A stretch of DNA of 51,000 nt from Micromonospora acroterricola. GTDB taxonomy: Bacteria; Actinomycetota; Actinomycetes; Mycobacteriales; Micromonosporaceae. The translations under genes were made by a program, and so were the position numbers. The notes under the pieces are model-generated. The model was not told the DNA's origin and ran no database searches. It saw only the letters and a list, made by a program, of their open reading frames with translations. Shown here one piece after another: positions 22,240-30,476 of the stretch (position 1 is its first letter; each line of letters begins with the position of its first letter). The stretch covers positions 1 through 51,000 of the forward strand of contig NZ_QGKR01000196.1 in NCBI RefSeq assembly GCF_003172955.1, written 5' to 3'.

Positions 22240-22317
22240 CGATGTCCTCCAACTCGGGGCAGCAGCGAACCCATTCGGTGGCTGCGATCAGTTGCGAGGC
22301 CAGCGCACAATGCGACC

Positions 22318-22755
22318 GTGACCTCAAAGCTCATGCGTCTGCTGACCCCCGCGACCGGGGTTGTCCTCGTCGCCTTCGCGGCCGCGGTCGCCGTGTCGTG
22401 GACCGCCTTCGTCTCCCGGGTCACGCACAACCCGGAGCCCATCGTTGGGCGGCCCACGTTCTCCGTGGCCGGGGCGATCCGCCTTCAGCCCGGCGACTTC
22501 GAGCGGCACGGTCAGACCTGCCAGGGCACGAAGCTGACCGGCGACTCGCAGGTCATCGTCACCGACTCCGCCGGGGCATCCCTCACGTACGCGCCGCTGG
22601 CCGCCGGCCGGCTGCGCGACGGCGCGTGTGAGCTGCCGTTCACGCTGGTCATTCCGGCCGGCGAGGGCCCCTACGGGCTGGACATCCCCACCGTGGGGCT
22701 CATGCCGTACACGGAGCAGGAACTGACGGACCTCATCGACATCACGTTCGGCTGA
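22318..22755 (+). CDS. Type II membrane/secreted protein on the opposite strand in the tail cluster (moron candidate)
   Basis: 145 residues from GTG 22318. One membrane helix near residues 8-30 (TPATGVVLVAFAAAVAVSWTAFV) is followed by a compact outside domain with two Cys (QTCQGTKLTGDSQVIVTD, then RDGACELPFTLVIPAG) that could form a disulfide. It ends PYTEQELTDLIDITFG. All flanking genes are minus-strand tail genes; this gene fits exactly between the starts and stops of two of them. Such reversed cargo genes in prophages are often expressed in the lysogen and alter its surface. No family was recognised. Confidence 0.7.
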   Translation: MTSKLMRLLTPATGVVLVAFAAAVAVSWTAFVSRVTHNPEPIVGRPTFSVAGAIRLQPGDFERHGQTCQGTKLTGDSQVIVTDSAGASLTYAPLAAGRLRDGACELPFTLVIPAGEGPYGLDIPTVGLMPYTEQELTDLIDITFG

Positions 22756-22759
22756 GGCG

Positions 22760-23449
22760 TCACAGCGGAATCACCGTCAGGTTCCGGCCACCGAACCGCA
22801 CCGACCCCCCGACGCCGAGGTCCACCGCCGAATACTTCGCTGTGAACGTGTGCGAGCCGGGGTTGAGGCCCTCCTGGAGCACCAGCCGGGTAGCTGTCGG
22901 CCCCGAGCCGGCCGGCCCGTACCAGGCCAGCGCCGGCGGGGTGTCACCCGTGGGGACTGTCGTAGCGCCAGTGATGGCGTAGGCCACCTCACCACCGCCG
23001 CTGGTCGTCAGCAGCGTCACCGTCGAGGTGATGAAGACGAGGCATCGACCGGACGGGCCGATGACCACGTCGGACACCACCGGCCCGACTGTTGCCAGGT
23101 CACCCCAGACCGCTGATGTCCTCGTCTCATACGTCGCCACGGTGACGCTCTTCGTGCGGATCGCGTTCAGCGCCGTTGCCGCGCCGGGCGTACCCGGGAC
23201 GGTCAGCCGACCCAGGATGCACCACGACGGCCCCGACGTAAGGATGCCCACCACGTCGCCCGGCGCGAGCAGAAGCGCCTCGTTCGTGTTGAGCACCGGC
23301 ACGTTGTCCAGCAGCGCGCCAGCGACCTCGACGGTGTTCTCCGCCGTGACAGGGTTCCAGGCGCGGACGATGCCCTGCCGGTAGCCGACACCCTGCGCTG
23401 GCTGGGCGGCAAGGATGGGCGCCAAATCATCGGAGGCGTACGACATCAC
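22760..23449 (-). CDS. Minor tail / tail-tip protein
   Basis: 229 residues from the overlapping start at 23449 (ATGA with the DUF5047 gene). The N-terminal part (GIVRAWNPVTAENTVEVAGALLDNVPVLNTNEALLLAPGD) looks like an OB-fold found in baseplate and tail-hub proteins. The C-terminal half is beta-rich and closes with SHTFTAKYSAVDLGVGGSVRFGGRNLTVIPL, echoing the end of the 21715-22239 protein, so the two probably share a domain. A structural role at the tail tip is inferred from position. Confidence 0.7.
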   Translation of the reverse strand: MMSYASDDLAPILAAQPAQGVGYRQGIVRAWNPVTAENTVEVAGALLDNVPVLNTNEALLLAPGDVVGILTSGPSWCILGRLTVPGTPGAATALNAIRTKSVTVATYETRTSAVWGDLATVGPVVSDVVIGPSGRCLVFITSTVTLLTTSGGGEVAYAITGATTVPTGDTPPALAWYGPAGSGPTATRLVLQEGLNPGSHTFTAKYSAVDLGVGGSVRFGGRNLTVIPL

Positions 23450-24567
23450 AACTCCCCGATCAGCACGCTTGTTTGCTCCCTCGTTGATGCTGTCACCGGC
23501 GCCCCGACCGTCAGCGCGATGGTTAGCCGGTCAATCACATGCAGCTCCGACCGGCCCGGGTAGGTGACCCGGATCGGGTCGTACGGCTCCAGCGCCGGAT
23601 TGGGCACCGCCGTGAAATCAACGGCGTACGGCAGGCCGAGCTGCTTCGCCAGCATCGCCGCCGCCGCGTTGCGAGCCTGCTGCAAGCTGGTGATGAACGG
23701 GGAACTGAAGAACCGGGGAACCTTCCCGAAGCTCCCCCACCAGTTCGTCGGGGAAGTTGGGCTGCTGTCCACCACGACGGCGCGTACCGGGGTGGTGGTA
23801 TCCGCGCCCTCACCGGTGGCCACGACCGCGTTGTAGACGCCCTCGCGGGTGAGCCGCCGGGACAGGGACACCAGCACCCCATTCGCGCCGTGGTTGACCT
23901 CCCACACCGGCTGCGTCGCCGTCGGCGGGGTGCGGATGACGAGCACGCCCCGGTGGTCCCACCACCACACCTTGCCGACCGACGAGACCAGTTCGTCGAG
24001 GACCTTGTACCGGTCCTCTTCGGCGATGACCTGCCGGCCGATCGGGGTGTCACGCACCCCCGACTCGTCCCACTCGATCGTCGCCCACGGGTATATCTCG
24101 CCGACCAGCGTCGACACCACCGAGCCGTACGTCGCGCTGGCGGCGAAGGGCCGCGGGGCGGTGAGCCTGCCGTCGACGATGCCGGACATGCGGTCCCGGC
24201 CCATCACTCGGATCGGCCCGTGGGGTGCCCGGTCCTGCTCGGGCGTGTAGATCCGGTGGTAGCCGAGGCTCACCCATTCGGTGGTGCCGTTGCCGTAGCG
24301 GATGCCGCGTCGTACGAACAGTTCGTTGCCGTAGGGGGCGAGTAGGTCGCTGGCCCGGGTGGGCCACATACCGGCGCCCTCGGTGGTCATTTCCAGGGTT
24401 GAGCGGATCTGCGCTGTCCCGTCGATTTGGACGTCGCCACCCTCGATGGTGATGGCCGTACCAGGAGGGTTGACGCCGGTGAGCCCTGCTGGGACGACGC
24501 GCGCCTCGAACACCGCCCGATGGGAGCCACGCAGGGTACGCAGGAACGCATCGCTGACGGGCCTCAC
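23446..24567 (-). CDS. DUF5047-type minor tail protein
   Basis: 373 residues from GTG 24567 (GTGA overlap with the HNH stop). The opening RPVSDAFLRTLRGSHRAVFEARVV is characteristic of DUF5047 proteins in actinophage tail modules. Later segments (YGSVVSTLVGEIYPWATIEW, VLDELVSSVGKVWWWDHRGVL, LGLPYAVDFTAVPNPALEPYDPI) resemble the tail-hub protein fold. It probably forms part of the tail tip below the distal tail protein. The gene order, with the distal protein upstream and the OB-fold protein downstream, is typical. Confidence 0.8.
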   Translation of the reverse strand: MRPVSDAFLRTLRGSHRAVFEARVVPAGLTGVNPPGTAITIEGGDVQIDGTAQIRSTLEMTTEGAGMWPTRASDLLAPYGNELFVRRGIRYGNGTTEWVSLGYHRIYTPEQDRAPHGPIRVMGRDRMSGIVDGRLTAPRPFAASATYGSVVSTLVGEIYPWATIEWDESGVRDTPIGRQVIAEEDRYKVLDELVSSVGKVWWWDHRGVLVIRTPPTATQPVWEVNHGANGVLVSLSRRLTREGVYNAVVATGEGADTTTPVRAVVVDSSPTSPTNWWGSFGKVPRFFSSPFITSLQQARNAAAAMLAKQLGLPYAVDFTAVPNPALEPYDPIRVTYPGRSELHVIDRLTIALTVGAPVTASTREQTSVLIGEL

Positions 24568-24830
24568 GAGACGGACCGCGCGGAGGCATCGAACTGGCTG
24601 TGGCACGGGACGCAGAGCGGCCTGTAGTGGCTCGGGTCGGCGCTGTAGCGGCGACCATCCACGTGTTGCAGCTCATTGGGGTCAGAGTTGTCGTACGCCC
24701 AATGAGCGGCCTGCGCTGAACAACTTCCGGCTGCACAGGGGTAACTAGAAGCGGGACCTCGGCGGTATCGCACCCGGAGGTGCGCCCCCCGGGCGGCCTT
24801 GTTACGTCCATTCTCCCAGCTCGCGATCAC
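24564..24830 (-). CDS. HNH endonuclease embedded in the tail operon
   Basis: 88 residues. Two Cys pairs frame an HNH core: YPCAAGSCSAQAAHWAYDNSD, then LQHVDGRRYSADPSHYRPLC and VPCHSQFDA. The His of AHW, the Asn/Asp residues and the HYRPLC segment are the expected metal and catalytic positions. Its start overlaps the upstream tail gene by ATGA and its stop overlaps the next start, so it is built into the operon without spacing. Free-standing HNH genes of this size are often homing endonucleases; the flawless overlaps suggest long residence. Confidence 0.8.
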   Translation of the reverse strand: MIASWENGRNKAARGAHLRVRYRRGPASSYPCAAGSCSAQAAHWAYDNSDPNELQHVDGRRYSADPSHYRPLCVPCHSQFDASARSVS

Positions 24831-26233
24831 GACACGATCACGTCCTCAGGGTCGCCAACCAGCTCCAGCACCGACCCCCACGTCGCATGTGCCGTCAGCA
24901 GGTCAGCCCACGTCGCGTACGTGTTCAGCACCGTCTGCCAGTTGCTGGTCGCCCCCACCACGTCCGGGCCCGGCGCGGCAGCCTCCACGCACGGCAGGGA
25001 GAACACCCGCATCGCCAGGTCAAGGGTCGGTGGGGTGATCTCCCGGGTGTCGCCTACAACCACATACCCGGCCGGGGTCGCCGACAGCCGGCCCGCCGCT
25101 GGCGGCACCTGCACCAGCAGGACGTCACCCGAGGCGAGCAGCAGATCCAGGTCCGAACGGTCCTGCTCCGAGTACGTCGACAGGTCCAATGTCCACTGCC
25201 GGGAACCCCGAACGTCTGTCACCGCCACCGGAAAGCTGCGCCCCACCACATCGAACACGCCAGCCCGCGACCGGCGGATCACCTCCGAGACGTCCCGGAC
25301 GGTCACCTGCCGGTTCAGGAACGGCCTGGCCAGTGACTTCAGCCACACGCCCCCGAGAGCCGGGGTGACCGAACCCGAGTAGATCGTCCTGAACGGGACC
25401 GTGACCAGGAAGTCGTCCAGGGTGTAGGTGAACGGCAGCGTGTTCGTGCTACCGGCGTCGATGATCGTGCGGATGCCAACCTTGGTGCCCGTGGTCAGCG
25501 CCGTGTCCGTCGCCGACACCTGCCAGTCTGGTTCGGGATCACCCTCCCGCCATGCCCGGCCGAGCAGCAAACTGCCCGACGCGTCCAGTTCCACCACGTA
25601 GCGGGTGCCGGGAACGTGTGTGACGCCGGGCAGCACGATCGAATCGAGTGTCGTGTCCACACCCGCGACGCGCTTACGGATTGAGCAGGTGATGTTCAGG
25701 TCGGGGATGAACCCGAGCCTGCACTGGTAGAAGTTCGCGTCGTCGGTGAACCTCGCGATGGCGTAGACCGTCAGGGCGGTGCCCGCCGGCTGCGCCACCG
25801 CCGGCACGCTCGACGTCACCCGCACCCGCGCACGGGTCGACCCGACGTCGACCACCGAGATGCGGCCCGAGTTGGTCGTCGAGTGAATGTGTTGCCCCGC
25901 GTTGCCATTGGCAGTGAAAGCCGCCGCCGTGCCGAAATGCTGCCACACCTGCCCGGACGGGGCATTACCCCAGCCTGCCGCCGACACACGGCTGTACTCG
26001 TCCCACGCAGTCGCCCCGACCACCCTGTAGAAGTTCGGCACGTCCGGCGCGAACTCGTAGTCGTCCACCCGGATCTCGCCGCTCACCGGGAGGCTCAACT
26101 CGCCCCCACGCACCGTTGTCCAGCGAACCTGATCTGTGGACCGCTCGACCCGCATCATCGCTAGGGCACCGAGGCCGTCCGCCACGATCCGCACCCGGGA
26201 CAGCTGCGGGTCGTACGTCAGCGTGAGGCTCAC
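24827..26233 (-). CDS. Distal tail-like minor tail protein
   Basis: 468 residues, start overlapping the tape-measure stop (26230-26233). The N-terminus (LTLTYDPQLSRVRIVADGLG, then VERSTDQVRWTTVRGG and FYRVVG) is fibronectin-like. The centre is a jelly-roll-like region with aromatic and Gly residues. The C-terminal third (WLKSLARPFLNRQVTVRDVS, QWTLDLSTYSEQDRSDLDLLLASG) resembles distal tail-protein modules of actinophages. Directly after the tape measure is the normal place for this protein, which joins tail tube to tip. Confidence 0.75.
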   Translation of the reverse strand: MSLTLTYDPQLSRVRIVADGLGALAMMRVERSTDQVRWTTVRGGELSLPVSGEIRVDDYEFAPDVPNFYRVVGATAWDEYSRVSAAGWGNAPSGQVWQHFGTAAAFTANGNAGQHIHSTTNSGRISVVDVGSTRARVRVTSSVPAVAQPAGTALTVYAIARFTDDANFYQCRLGFIPDLNITCSIRKRVAGVDTTLDSIVLPGVTHVPGTRYVVELDASGSLLLGRAWREGDPEPDWQVSATDTALTTGTKVGIRTIIDAGSTNTLPFTYTLDDFLVTVPFRTIYSGSVTPALGGVWLKSLARPFLNRQVTVRDVSEVIRRSRAGVFDVVGRSFPVAVTDVRGSRQWTLDLSTYSEQDRSDLDLLLASGDVLLVQVPPAAGRLSATPAGYVVVGDTREITPPTLDLAMRVFSLPCVEAAAPGPDVVGATSNWQTVLNTYATWADLLTAHATWGSVLELVGDPEDVIVS

Positions 26234-28395
26234 CGCGATGCTCCCGCCCCGGCGCCAACACGCCGCTTCAGCCCACGGTCACGGGCGCTGATCTGCACAT
26301 CCACGATGTCCGTCAGCTCCCTGTCACCGATGAACACCCGCACCTCCGGGACACCCGCCGCTCCCGCACCGCCTGAGACGGTGCCCGGCACGACCGCCGC
26401 CCCGTACCAGCGGGCCGCCCTCGACAGGATGTCCAGCGACCGGTCCGGATCCCCGAACCGGGGCACGAACGCCTCACCGCCAGTGGCCGGCTCCGCGAAC
26501 GCGTACCGCGCAGGCGCCGACGCGCTGTAAATCCCCGCCTCACGCAGGTTCAGCAGACCGTCCTGGGCGCGCTCAACCACACCACCCCACCGCATGCCGG
26601 TCGAGTAGCCCTGGCCGCTGTGCGCCGAACCCGCGTACGTCGTCGTCATCCGCGCCCGGATGTCGATGCGCCGGTCAATCGAGTCGATGCGCTGCTTCAA
26701 CAGCCGCGCCGACTCCAGCGCCGAGCCCATCCCGGGGGTGGAGACCTTCACCTCGCGCTTCGCGGGGATGGCGAACAGTTGGTCAGCCAACCTCCGAGCC
26801 TCACCCGCGCCGACACCCATCGCCCGGGCGGCCTCGATGAACTTCGCCCGACCCCGCTCGGTGGCCGCCGACGCCAAATCCTGGCTGCCCGTCTGGGTCA
26901 TGATCGCCTCGGCGCTGGCGTTCGCGGCCTCCGCGATACCGATCAGGGCCTGCCGGTTCGCGCGGCCCTTCTCCGTGTTCTCGTCGATGCCGTCGTTGTT
27001 CTTCTTACCCGCCTCGGTGGCCCGGTCGATGGCCTCTTCCAGGCGGATGTTGGCCTGCTCGGCGCTGATGTTCTCGCCCGCCATCCGGCGGATCGCATCG
27101 GTCAGCGACTCCACCTCCACGGCGGCGGCAGCAACCGTGTCACCCGTCTCGGTGAACCCGGCGATCAGCTCCTCAAGATTCTCCGACAGGCCACCGCCTG
27201 CGGCCTTCGCGTTGTGTTCCTCGACGATGAGTTGCAGAAGCTTGTCCCGGTCGCCGGCCAGCAGCGCCCCGAACTTCTCCATCAGCCCGTACGCCTCGGT
27301 CAGCGCGGAAATGGTCGAGACGACGCTGCGGATGCCGGCGGAGAAGACACCCCACAGCGCGGCCAGGGCACGCGACCCCTCGTAGGCGTTCTCCGACAGA
27401 TCCTCGAAGACGTCCCCGACCAGGTCACCGGCGTCACGGGCGATGTCACCCAACACGTCGACGACCGGACCGGCCCGCTGGACTGCGGTGGCGAACCCGT
27501 CAACCGCGTCCTCCGCGCCGGCCAGCACGTCACGGGTCAGCGGCGCCAGCATCGGAGCGGCACGGCTGAAAGCCCGCTCCAGGTCATCGCCGATCTCGCC
27601 GATCTCCGACCGGACGATGCCGAGCGACTCGACGGTGGCCGGGACGAACGACACCGCCCCGCGCTGCAACTCCCTCATCAGGGTGTCGCCAGTCAGCTTA
27701 GCCGCAGCCTGCACCTGCGGATGCTTCGCCGCGATGGCCACACCGCCGACGAGACCCCCAGCGCCGGCCGCGCCCACGACAGCGCCGGAGAGCACCGCGG
27801 CGATACCCGGGGCGGCGAGGGTGGCGGCACCCACCAGGCCAGCGCCGATGCCCGCCTGAGCCTGCGGGGGCAGGGTGCCGAAGACGTTCGACATCGCCGC
27901 CGAGATCGGACCGCCAGCACGGGACAGGCCGGCGGCGATGTTCTCCGCCAGCCGCCCGCCGATACGGACGCCGTCCTCGACGACCTCGTCGTCGTCCTTG
28001 AAGTCGATCAGGCTGCGGAGGCTGACCCGGTCGCGCAGTTTCCCCTGCTCACCCGCCAACTCCTTCGCCAAGTCCGCGCGGACCGCCTGGTCGGATGTCG
28101 CGGCGATCTGCCGGGCAAGGTCGCGGATCCCGCGCGTCGTCTCGTCGATCTGCCGGTCGAGCCGCTCAGCGTCCGCGCGGAGCCGGTTCAGACCCCGTCC
28201 GGCGTCCTTCGCCGACTCGCCGAGATCCTCCGTTGACTCCTTCGCCCGGTCCGTGCTGACCGTGGTGTCCTTCGCCGAGTCGGCGACGTCGTCGAGGGCG
28301 GCAGCGGTCTTCTTCGTTGCTCCCGTTGCCCGGTCCATGCCGCGCACCAGCGGGGCCTCGTCGACATCCAAGCCGACCTTGACGGTACGCGTCAC
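26230..28395 (-). CDS. Tape measure protein
   Basis: 721 residues from GTG 28395. The N-terminal third is a long helical region (VDEAPLVRGMDRATGATKKT, LRADAERLDRQIDETTRGIR). The middle holds hydrophobic Gly/Ala-rich segments (AGIGAGLVGAATLAAPGIAA, LSGAVVGAAGAGGLVGGVAI) that may insert in the membrane on infection. The end is soluble and relates to tail-tip contact. Length predicts a short-to-medium tail, roughly 100 nm by the usual 0.15 nm per residue rule. Position after the frameshifting chaperones and before the distal tail protein is standard. Confidence 0.92.
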   Translation of the reverse strand: MTRTVKVGLDVDEAPLVRGMDRATGATKKTAAALDDVADSAKDTTVSTDRAKESTEDLGESAKDAGRGLNRLRADAERLDRQIDETTRGIRDLARQIAATSDQAVRADLAKELAGEQGKLRDRVSLRSLIDFKDDDEVVEDGVRIGGRLAENIAAGLSRAGGPISAAMSNVFGTLPPQAQAGIGAGLVGAATLAAPGIAAVLSGAVVGAAGAGGLVGGVAIAAKHPQVQAAAKLTGDTLMRELQRGAVSFVPATVESLGIVRSEIGEIGDDLERAFSRAAPMLAPLTRDVLAGAEDAVDGFATAVQRAGPVVDVLGDIARDAGDLVGDVFEDLSENAYEGSRALAALWGVFSAGIRSVVSTISALTEAYGLMEKFGALLAGDRDKLLQLIVEEHNAKAAGGGLSENLEELIAGFTETGDTVAAAAVEVESLTDAIRRMAGENISAEQANIRLEEAIDRATEAGKKNNDGIDENTEKGRANRQALIGIAEAANASAEAIMTQTGSQDLASAATERGRAKFIEAARAMGVGAGEARRLADQLFAIPAKREVKVSTPGMGSALESARLLKQRIDSIDRRIDIRARMTTTYAGSAHSGQGYSTGMRWGGVVERAQDGLLNLREAGIYSASAPARYAFAEPATGGEAFVPRFGDPDRSLDILSRAARWYGAAVVPGTVSGGAGAAGVPEVRVFIGDRELTDIVDVQISARDRGLKRRVGAGAGASR

Positions 28396-28398
28396 CGT

Positions 28399-28836
28399 TC
28401 ACCCCCTCGGCACGAGTTGAACGGCGTGCATGATCGCCGCCGGGAACTGCGGATTCTGCGCGGCAACGGCCTGCTCCGACCGCTCCAGCGCCGCGCAGCA
28501 GTGACACTGCACCGGCGTGCCCGGCGCCGGCAGGTACACGGCCGTGGCGGTCGGGTTGTTGTAGTCATGCGCCGGGTCGGTCGACTCGGCCAGGTCATGG
28601 CCGCAGCGCTTGCACAACCCCGCCTCGTACTCCTCCAACGCCACCATCAGCGCCACCTGGTGGTCGTTCCACTCCGCCTCCGGCGTCGACCTGACCAGCC
28701 GGCCCTCGGCGTCGTGCTCGTAGGCGGTGGACGGCTCCCAGCCCTCCAGCCGCCGCGGCGCTACGCCGAGGGTTCGGGCGAGCCGGACTCGCTGCCGGAA
28801 ACCCGGGTCGTCAGCAAGCCGGCGACGGAGAAAGGG
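28399..28836 (-). CDS. Tail assembly chaperone, frameshift extension (gpT-like part)
   Basis: This frame has no own start near the slip site; it is read after a -1 shift at 28830-28836. The extension continues with LADDPGFRQRVRLARTLGVA, PRRLEGWEPSTAYEHD and EGRLVRSTPEAEWNDHQVAL, which is typical of actinophage chaperone extensions, then a Cys-rich end (CKRCGHDLAES, QCHCCAALERS) likely to bind zinc. The full product, starting at 29339, would be about 313 residues: 170 from the first frame and 143 from this one. Such long and short chaperones coat the tape measure during tail assembly. Confidence 0.85.
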   Translation of the reverse strand, partial: PFLRRRLADDPGFRQRVRLARTLGVAPRRLEGWEPSTAYEHDAEGRLVRSTPEAEWNDHQVALMVALEEYEAGLCKRCGHDLAESTDPAHDYNNPTATAVYLPAPGTPVQCHCCAALERSEQAVAAQNPQFPAAIMHAVQLVPRG

Positions 28837-29339
28837 ACATCAACCTCCGTCATGTTGAGGTTCCAGCAGGCGCGCCACAGTTGCCGCCACTGCTGCTCAA
28901 CAAGCAGCTCACCGCTCGCGTCCAGCAGCGCCGCCCACGTATCGTCCTTCAGCTTCGGCTCGACCGTCGACGCGCGCACCAGGGCAGGCAGGAACGTCTC
29001 CCGGTTGGCGCCCAGCGCCGCGTCATCGGGGTGCACCCGGCCGCCGTCCTTGCGCGGCGGGTGCGCGTCGGCGAGTTCGTTCCACTGCTTGCGCGGCAAC
29101 GCCCGCAGCAAAAACTCCACCGTGCTGGCCTCGACCTCAGCGCGCAGCGCCTCCATGCGCTCCACCAGCGGACCCGTCCCGTCCCCGCCCAGCCGAGGAT
29201 CGGCGGCGCCCTTCACCTTCGACTCGGCGAGTTCCCGGGCGAGGCGACGCCACTCGACGACCAGGTCACCGCGCGTGCACACCGGCACCCGATCCTCGGG
29301 CAGTCGGGCCCCGGTCAGGATCGCGTCGAAGTCGGTCAC
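28761..29339 (-). CDS. Tail assembly chaperone, short form (gpG-like)
   Basis: 192 residues from GTG 29339 (GTGA overlap with the major tail gene). Features: TDFDAILTGARLPEDRVPVC, a helical region VVEWRRLARELAESK and VERMEALRAEVEASTVEFLL, and LVEQQWRQLWRACWNLNMTE. It ends in the zero frame at 28761, while the -1 frame remains open to 28399. Placement between the major tail protein and the tape measure is diagnostic. The abundant short form binds the tape measure; a minority of ribosomes make the extended form. Confidence 0.88.
   Translation of the reverse strand: MTDFDAILTGARLPEDRVPVCTRGDLVVEWRRLARELAESKVKGAADPRLGGDGTGPLVERMEALRAEVEASTVEFLLRALPRKQWNELADAHPPRKDGGRVHPDDAALGANRETFLPALVRASTVEPKLKDDTWAALLDASGELLVEQQWRQLWRACWNLNMTEVDVPFSVAGLLTTRVSGSESGSPEPSA
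28830..28836 (-). other. Programmed -1 frameshift site CCCTTTC
   Basis: The zero-frame codons are GTC CCT TTC TCC, so the heptamer C-CCT-TTC has the canonical X-XXY-YYZ form (X=C, Y=T, Z=C). From here the -1 frame is open for 143 codons and encodes the expected chaperone extension. No other canonical heptamer in the overlap region stands in the right phase. Confidence 0.8.
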
Positions 29340-29845
29340 GTAGCCACCACCGCGTCGATGACCACGTCGCCGGTGACGAACAGCCGCTGCGTGACGGTGT
29401 GCACCGAGTTGGCGCCGTTCCAGTTCTTCATCGGCTCACCGGCGGTGACCGGCCACACGTCCACGATGTCGCCGACGGCGTACGCCTGGGCGCGCGGCAC
29501 CCCGTAGCGGGTGACGATGTACCCGGTCACGCCCTCTTCGAGGGTCAGGTACGCCTCGTTGTTCGCCGCGTCGTCCGGGTTGTGCACGTACGTGACGCTG
29601 AGGCTCTTGGTCTTGCGGCCGGGCTGCTCGAACGTCTGCGTTGAGGCGATGCGCTCGTCGGTGACGGTGGCCTGCTCGCCGGACGGGGCGAACCCATCGC
29701 CGGTGACGTAGCCAGCCAGTTCCTGCGAGCCCGCCGCGTTCAGTTCGGTGGCGGCCTTCGGGGCGGCGCGGTCCGCGATGGTCGGCACAAAGTCGATGCG
29801 CAGGGTGCCGTCGGACGGCACCGAGGTGGGCAGCGGGGACGTCAT
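29336..29845 (-). CDS. Major tail (tube) protein
   Basis: 169 residues from ATG 29845 (ATGA overlap). The sequence is beta-rich, with FVPTIADRAAPKAATELNAAG near the N-terminus, then VTDERIASTQTFEQPGRKTK and LEEGVTGYIVTRYGV, matching small tube proteins of actinophages. It polymerises as hexameric rings to form the non-contractile tail tube. No Ig-like C-terminal domain is present. It precedes the chaperones and follows the tail terminator and a small 66-residue gene, as expected. Confidence 0.85.
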   Translation of the reverse strand: MTSPLPTSVPSDGTLRIDFVPTIADRAAPKAATELNAAGSQELAGYVTGDGFAPSGEQATVTDERIASTQTFEQPGRKTKSLSVTYVHNPDDAANNEAYLTLEEGVTGYIVTRYGVPRAQAYAVGDIVDVWPVTAGEPMKNWNGANSVHTVTQRLFVTGDVVIDAVVAT

Positions 29846-30042
29846 CGGGTCTGCTCCTTGCCGGCGGTGGTCTTGGTGCTCTTCGCGGTCTCACTGGCCG
29901 GCAGGGCGCGGCCCATCCGGTCGGTCGCGTCGCCGTCCTTGACGACCTCGGCGCCGCGCTCGGCGAGCTGCTCCGCTCGCCGCCGGCCGACGCTGTACTC
30001 AGCGTTCGTGTTCTTGTCTCGGATACGCACCAGGTCCGGCAC
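29842..30042 (-). CDS. Small charged phage protein, 66 residues
   Basis: From GTG 30042 with the very strong site GAGGAGGAG. MPDLVRIRDKNTNAEYSVGR, then RRAEQLAERGAEVVKDGDA and a Lys/Thr-rich tail. The N-terminal part resembles short proteins encoded just before major tail genes in many actinophages. The function is unknown; the basic, flexible tail suggests binding to another structural protein. Confidence 0.75.
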   Translation of the reverse strand: MPDLVRIRDKNTNAEYSVGRRRAEQLAERGAEVVKDGDATDRMGRALPASETAKSTKTTAGKEQTR

Positions 30043-30068
30043 GACTCCTCCTCAGGTGTGGTGCCGGA

Positions 30069-30476
30069 TCAGCCCGGCAGGGATTCCAAGCGGTAGACAT
30101 CGATCTGGTCGTACACCCGCCGGCCCGTCGACTCATCGGGTCGAGCAGGCGGGGAGTCGTCATGCCGGATCGGGAACGCCTTCCGACCGGCTATGGCCGG
30201 GACGACGTCGAGGTACGCGTCGCGGACCTTCCCGGCCGTGATCCGCGCGGACGTGTCGTTCAGGCCGACCGAGTGCACCGTCGCCGTGGCCACACCCCGC
30301 GTAGACCTGAGGTCGATCGTGGGGCCGAGGTCGTAGCGGACGGAGACCCACGTCACCACGTACGGCAGCGCGGTCGTAGCCGTCGGAGTGTTGCCCTGCT
30401 CGTCGGGGAACACCCGCAGGCCCGGAACGGCCCGCAGCAGGGATAGGAACGCCACCGCGTGCGGATCGTCGCTCAC
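30069..30476 (-). CDS. Tail terminator-like protein
   Basis: 135 residues from GTG 30476 (overlaps the preceding stop). PHAVAFLSLLRAVPGLRVFP, then LPYVVTWVSVRYDLG and GKVRDAYLDVVPAIAGRKAF. The alpha/beta pattern and size fit the lambda gpU/tail-terminator group, which caps the tail tube and joins it to the head. The assignment rests mainly on gene order: connector, head closure, HK97 gp10-like, terminator, tube. Confidence 0.7.
   Translation of the reverse strand: MSDDPHAVAFLSLLRAVPGLRVFPDEQGNTPTATTALPYVVTWVSVRYDLGPTIDLRSTRGVATATVHSVGLNDTSARITAGKVRDAYLDVVPAIAGRKAFPIRHDDSPPARPDESTGRRVYDQIDVYRLESLPG

Noticed and set aside
28796..28806. GGGTTTC near 28801 as an alternative slippery sequence
   Set aside because: In the zero frame the codons are CGG GTT TCC, so the heptamer is out of phase for a -1 slip; CCCTTTC at 28830-28836 is in phase.
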